This document shows, piece after piece, positions 60,597-64,000 of a DNA stretch of 64,000 bases. Positions within the stretch are counted from its first letter, which is position 1. Every line of letters starts with the position of its first letter. Under the pieces are notes generated by a model. That model was not told the DNA's origin, did not search any database, and saw nothing but the letters and a program-made list of their open reading frames with translations. Location of the stretch: assembly GCA_963732225.1 (NCBI GenBank), contig CAVSYR010000005.1:806001-870000 (forward strand). The letters are read 5' to 3'. A program made the translations under genes and the position numbers. Origin of the DNA: VRUE01 sp963732225. GTDB lineage: Bacteria > Actinomycetota > Thermoleophilia > Solirubrobacterales > 70-9.

Positions 60597-62708
60597 TCAA
60601 CTGGAGACAGCGGCAAGGTGCTCGGCTGCGCGAGCCGCGTGGCGCTCGCGCATCTCCTCTTGAACGCTGCGGCGCTGGCCGTTGGCCGGCGTCAACCGCG
60701 TCCACTCGCCCTCGGAATCGAGCTCCCAGGCGTTGGCGTTGTCGGCGAAGCAGCGCTCGAGCACGTCGAGCAGCTCGGCCCGCAGCGCCGGGTCTTCAAC
60801 CGGCGTGACCAGCTCGACCCGGCTGTCGAGGTTGCGTGGCATCAGGTCGGCCGAGCCCATCAGCACCCGGGTTTGCTCGCCGCGCTGGAAGGCGTAGACG
60901 CGCGAGTGCTCGAGGAAGCGACCGACGATCGAGACCACCCGGATGTTCTCGGAGACCCCCGGCACGCCGGGGCGCAGGCAGCAGATGCCGCGCACGTTGA
61001 GGTCGACCTGCACGCCGGCCTGCGAGGCCTCATACAGCGCCCGGATGCAGCCGGCGTCGACCAGCGAGTTCATCTTCAGCGTGATCCGCGCCTCTTCGCC
61101 GGCCTCGTGCGCGGCCACGGTCGCGGTGATCTCGCCGACGATGCGGTCGCGCATCGTCGTCGGCGAGACCAGCACCTTGCGGTACTCGGCCGGACGGCCG
61201 TAGCCGGTGAGGAAGTTGAACATCTCGGCGACGTCGGCGCCAATCTCGGGGTCGGCGGTGAAGATGCCGAAGTCGGTGTAGAGGCGGGCCGTCTTGGGGT
61301 GATAGTTGCCGGTGCCGATGTGGACGTACTCGCGCACCCTGTCGCCCTCGCGGCGAGCGACCAGGATCGCCTTCACGTGCGTCTTCAGGCCGGGGATGCC
61401 GTAGACGACGTGGACGCCGGACTCCTCCAGCGACTTGGCCCAGTGGATGTTGGCCTCCTCGTCGAAGCGGGCCTTCAGCTCGACCATGCAGACCGCCTGC
61501 TTGCCGCGTTCGGAGGCGCGGATCAGCGAGGGCACCAGCGGCGAGTCGTCGCTGGTGCGGTACACCGTCTGCTTGATCGCCAGCACGTCGGGGTCGGCGA
61601 CCGCCTGCTCGACGAAGCGCTCGACCGAGTTGGCAAACGAGTCGTAGGGATGGTGGACGAGCAGGTCCTCCTGGCGAATCGTCGCGAACATGTCGCAGGG
61701 CTCGTCGTCCTCGCCCAGCAGGCGCGGCTGCGTCACCGGCGTCCAGGGCGTGTAGCGCAGCTCGGCGTGGCCGGGAACGTCGGCGACGGCGGTCAGGTCG
61801 GCGAGGTCGATCAGCCCTTTGACGTCGTAGACCTCGCGGTCCTCGAGCCGCAGCGCGTCGATCAGCTGCTGGCGCAGCTTCGGGTTCATTCCGGCGGCGA
61901 TCTCGAGCCGCACCACCTCGCCGAAACGGCGGCGGCGAATCTCGTCCTGGACCGCCTGCAGCAGGTCGTCGGCCTCGTCGGAGACGGTGAAATCGGCGTC
62001 GCGGGTGACGCGGAAGTAGCCGTGATCGACCACCTCTGTGCCGGGGAAGAGGGCATCGAGGTTGGCGGCAATCACCTCCTCCAGGGGCACGAAGGTCTGG
62101 CCGCCCTCGCCCGCCGGCAGAAAGCGGCCGAGCAGCTCCTTCGGCACCTTGACCCGGGCGATGATCTCGCTGCCGCTCTCGGGGTCGCGCAGCAGCACGC
62201 CGAGGCTGAGCGAGAGGTTGGAGATATAGGGGAAGGGCCGGCCCATCCCGATCACCAGCGGGGTCAGCGCCGGGAAGACCTGCTCGTGGAAGCGGGCATC
62301 GATCTCGCTGCGCTCCTCCTCGCTGGCCGACTCGAGCGAGACGATGCGAACTCCCTCCTGCTCCAGGGCCGGGCGCAGCTTGCCTTCGAAGCAGGCGTGC
62401 AGGCGCTTGTCCATTTCCAGCACCCGCGCCTGGATCGCGTCGATCTGCTCGCCGGGCCTCAGCCCGTCGGGGCCGCGCGCGTCGATCCCAGCATCGAGCT
62501 GCTCGAACAGACCGGCCACCCGCACCATGTAGAACTCGTCGAGGTTGGAGGCGTAGATCGCGCAGAAGCGGATCTGCTCCAGCAGCGGCACCGCCGGGTC
62601 CTCGGCAAGTTCCAGCACCCGCTGGTTGAAGTCGAGCCAGGAGAGCTCGCGATTGAAGTAAAGGGCGGGATCGTCGATGCGTTCATCGTACTGCCGGGGC
62701 AAGGCCAC
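60597..62708 (-). CDS. ppk1: Polyphosphate kinase 1
   Basis: 703 residues. Makes polyphosphate from ATP and can run in reverse. Family sequences: YFNRELSWLDFNQRVLE near the start, GLKTHVKAILV (catalytic His), YVHIGTGNYHPKTARLY, and FLEHSRVYAF (second His). GTG 62708 is chosen because the family N-terminus starts here and the glycosyltransferase stop is 11 bp upstream. With the Pit and DUF47 genes it forms a phosphate storage and uptake block. Confidence 0.94.
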   Translation of the reverse strand: MALPRQYDERIDDPALYFNRELSWLDFNQRVLELAEDPAVPLLEQIRFCAIYASNLDEFYMVRVAGLFEQLDAGIDARGPDGLRPGEQIDAIQARVLEMDKRLHACFEGKLRPALEQEGVRIVSLESASEEERSEIDARFHEQVFPALTPLVIGMGRPFPYISNLSLSLGVLLRDPESGSEIIARVKVPKELLGRFLPAGEGGQTFVPLEEVIAANLDALFPGTEVVDHGYFRVTRDADFTVSDEADDLLQAVQDEIRRRRFGEVVRLEIAAGMNPKLRQQLIDALRLEDREVYDVKGLIDLADLTAVADVPGHAELRYTPWTPVTQPRLLGEDDEPCDMFATIRQEDLLVHHPYDSFANSVERFVEQAVADPDVLAIKQTVYRTSDDSPLVPSLIRASERGKQAVCMVELKARFDEEANIHWAKSLEESGVHVVYGIPGLKTHVKAILVARREGDRVREYVHIGTGNYHPKTARLYTDFGIFTADPEIGADVAEMFNFLTGYGRPAEYRKVLVSPTTMRDRIVGEITATVAAHEAGEEARITLKMNSLVDAGCIRALYEASQAGVQVDLNVRGICCLRPGVPGVSENIRVVSIVGRFLEHSRVYAFQRGEQTRVLMGSADLMPRNLDSRVELVTPVEDPALRAELLDVLERCFADNANAWELDSEGEWTRLTPANGQRRSVQEEMRERHAARAAEHLAAVSS

Positions 62709-62718
62709 TCCGGCCGGC

Positions 62719-64000
62719 TCAGGCAGCGCGGGCAGGCGCTTGCCCGAGCGCCACGTCGCTGCCGAGCGCGCGGCGGTAGCCAGCGGCCAACTGCTCCATC
62801 GCCTGCTCCCAGGAGCGGGCCCCGGCGGCGCGCACGGCGGAGGCACCGAGGTGACGGCGAAGCAGTGGCGAGGCGGCCAGCTGCAGGACCGTACCGGCGA
62901 TGTGGTCGGCGTCGGCCTGGCAGAGCATTCCGGTGTGGCGGTTCTCTACCAGGGAGGCGGGGCCGCCTTCGGCAACGGCGACCACGGGCACGCCGCTGGC
63001 GCCGGCCTCGAGCACGACCTGGCCGTAGGTGTCGGTGGTCGAGCAGAAAAGGAAGATGTCGGCGCTGGCGTAGGCGCGGGCAAGCTCCTCCCCCTCGAGC
63101 CAGCCGAGGAAGGTCGCGCGCTCGCCAAGCCGGGCGCGCAGCTCGTCCTCCTCGGGACCGCCGCCGGCGAGCAGCAGGTGCAGGCGCGGATCGGCCTGGT
63201 GGGCGCGCAGGAAGCTCTCAGCGAGCAGGTCGACCCCCTTCTCGCGGGTGAGGCGGCCGGCGTAGAGAACCTTGACCTCGCCGGGGAAGTCCTCCCGCGC
63301 GGCCTTGCCGGGATCGAAGCGGGTGACGTCGACGCCGCGCTCCCAGCGACCGAGACGGGACTGGTCGATGCCGAGATCGATCAAGGAGCGATCGGCGGCG
63401 GGGCTTGGTGAGAGAACCAGCGAGGGGGCGCCGTAGAAGGCGCCGAGTGCGCCTTTAGCCAGCTCCTCAACTCCGCCGTCGCCGCTGCGCAAGCCGGCGT
63501 AACTGGCCAGCTCGGTGTGGTAGCTGGCGATCAGCGGCGTGCCGGCGATCCGGTTGAGCAGGGTCGCGGCGATACCGGCGGGCCCGGGCGCGGTTACGTG
63601 GACAGCGTCGTAACGCCCCTCGGCAAGCGTCTCGGCCAAGCCGGGCAGACCGGGGACGCCGAGGCTCATGCCGGCATAGAAGGGCACCTCGAGCTCTGCT
63701 GCCGCCGGCAGCCGCCGGTCGACCCCGGCGTCGGTGCCGACGACCTCGAGCTCGAAACCCGGCACGCCGAGCTCGCGGATCTTCTCGATCGTCGCGGTGA
63801 CGCCATGGGTGGCGCCAATCCCGTCGGCGATCAAGGCGACGCGGGGTCGCTCCCCGGAGCGGCTCGCCAGCTTTGCCTTCTCGGCCCCGAGGAAGGTGAT
63901 CGCGGGCGCGTAGGGCACCGCTGGGATCACCGCGTCGAAGAGGCCGCCAACCGCGGCCGCCAGGTCGCCCTCGTGGGCCGCCTTGGCGCCCTCGGCGATC
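62719..64000 (-). CDS. Glycosyltransferase family 4 protein, 5' end beyond window
   Basis: At least 427 residues. The frame has no stop out to base 64000, so the GTG at 63930 is not the start. GT-B fold: PRVALIADGIGATHGVTATIEKI, SYHTELASYAG, VKVLYAGRLTREKGVDLLAESFL (nucleotide-sugar site) and ADIFLFCSTTDTYGQVVLEAGASGVPVVA (GT4 E-x7-E signature). The residues upstream (AEGAKAAHEGDLAAAVGGLFDAVIPA) belong to a preceding domain, possibly a PHP domain as in related two-domain proteins. The donor and acceptor are unknown. Confidence 0.88.
   Translation of the reverse strand, partial: IAEGAKAAHEGDLAAAVGGLFDAVIPAVPYAPAITFLGAEKAKLASRSGERPRVALIADGIGATHGVTATIEKIRELGVPGFELEVVGTDAGVDRRLPAAAELEVPFYAGMSLGVPGLPGLAETLAEGRYDAVHVTAPGPAGIAATLLNRIAGTPLIASYHTELASYAGLRSGDGGVEELAKGALGAFYGAPSLVLSPSPAADRSLIDLGIDQSRLGRWERGVDVTRFDPGKAAREDFPGEVKVLYAGRLTREKGVDLLAESFLRAHQADPRLHLLLAGGGPEEDELRARLGERATFLGWLEGEELARAYASADIFLFCSTTDTYGQVVLEAGASGVPVVAVAEGGPASLVENRHTGMLCQADADHIAGTVLQLAASPLLRRHLGASAVRAAGARSWEQAMEQLAAGYRRALGSDVALGQAPARAA

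Noticed and set aside
60105..63251. A 1048-residue open frame on the plus strand
   Set aside because: It lies antisense to polyphosphate kinase and the glycosyltransferase. Long antisense frames are common in high-GC coding DNA; its composition is low-complexity and there is no domain pattern.

Overview
The window is 64 kb of dense, high-GC chromosomal DNA. Genes overlap or abut (many ATGA, GTGA and TGATG stop/start overlaps), GTG and TTG starts are common, and most intergenic gaps are under 200 bp. Codon use, an alkB-rubredoxin operon, actinobacterial-style uvrC-rapZ and gap-pgk-tpiA neighbourhoods, and a large secreted modular protein suggest an actinobacterium. My best guess is class Thermoleophilia (Solirubrobacterales-like); that is an inference from gene content, not a measured placement.

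Layout. 1-5.9 kb: a truncated secreted metal-binding protein, an MMPL exporter and a receiver / histidine kinase / LuxR-type regulator cluster. 5.9-10.4 kb: a low-GC orphan, a DUF2252 gene with an apparent frameshift, an EmrB-type MFS exporter and a GAP-family membrane protein in one minus-strand run. 10.4-14.2 kb: a zinc-uptake operon made of a permease fused to its binding protein, an ATPase, a second permease and a Fur/Zur regulator. It begins beside a 7-1-7 palindrome that looks like a Zur operator, and dtd diverges from the same site. 14.3-17.9 kb: pdxH, two TetR regulators, a methyltransferase and a GNAT. 17.2-19.3 kb: alkane hydroxylation operon alkB-rubA-tetR.

19.4-31 kb: secG, then cytochrome c maturation genes split over two sites (ccmE-ccmF near 20-22.5 kb, ccmG-ccmH near 30-31 kb). 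Between them lie an SDR enzyme, a 962-residue secreted protein with four repeated modules and its divergent winged-helix gene, a lipid-kinase/amphi-Trp pair, a SHOCT membrane protein and tRNA-Gly(CCC). 31-36 kb: a degenerate CpsD-like protein, argS, a phosphoesterase, and a lipoprotein coupled to a Ser/Thr kinase. 36-47 kb (all minus strand): uvrC, rapZ, an ABC exporter pair, a VOC protein, then gap-pgk-tpiA-gpmI and tgt. This resembles the classical actinobacterial uvrC-rapZ-yvcK-whiA-gap-pgk-tpi-secG block, but yvcK and whiA are missing, secG is elsewhere, and the exporter occupies the gap beside a 113-bp inverted-repeat element.

47-64 kb: enoyl-CoA hydratase, a cupredoxin lipoprotein, SRPBCC, GNAT-fusion and MaoC proteins; an RTX-like secreted protein; two toxin-antitoxin pairs; a pilin-like VanY/SLT peptidoglycan hydrolase with TadE-like pseudopilins; a COG4315 secreted protein and an epimerase; a phosphate block (Pit transporter, DUF47/PhoU-like protein, polyphosphate kinase); and a glycosyltransferase that runs off the end.

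The most interesting items are the permease-binding-protein fusion under a putative Zur site, the Tad-anchor/VanY/SLT triple-domain protein, two architecturally matched inverted-repeat elements (19668-19782 and 43888-44000), a CcmE with Cys/Phe in place of the usual His/Tyr haem site, and a four-module secreted protein. No CRISPR array, complete insertion sequence or rRNA was seen.
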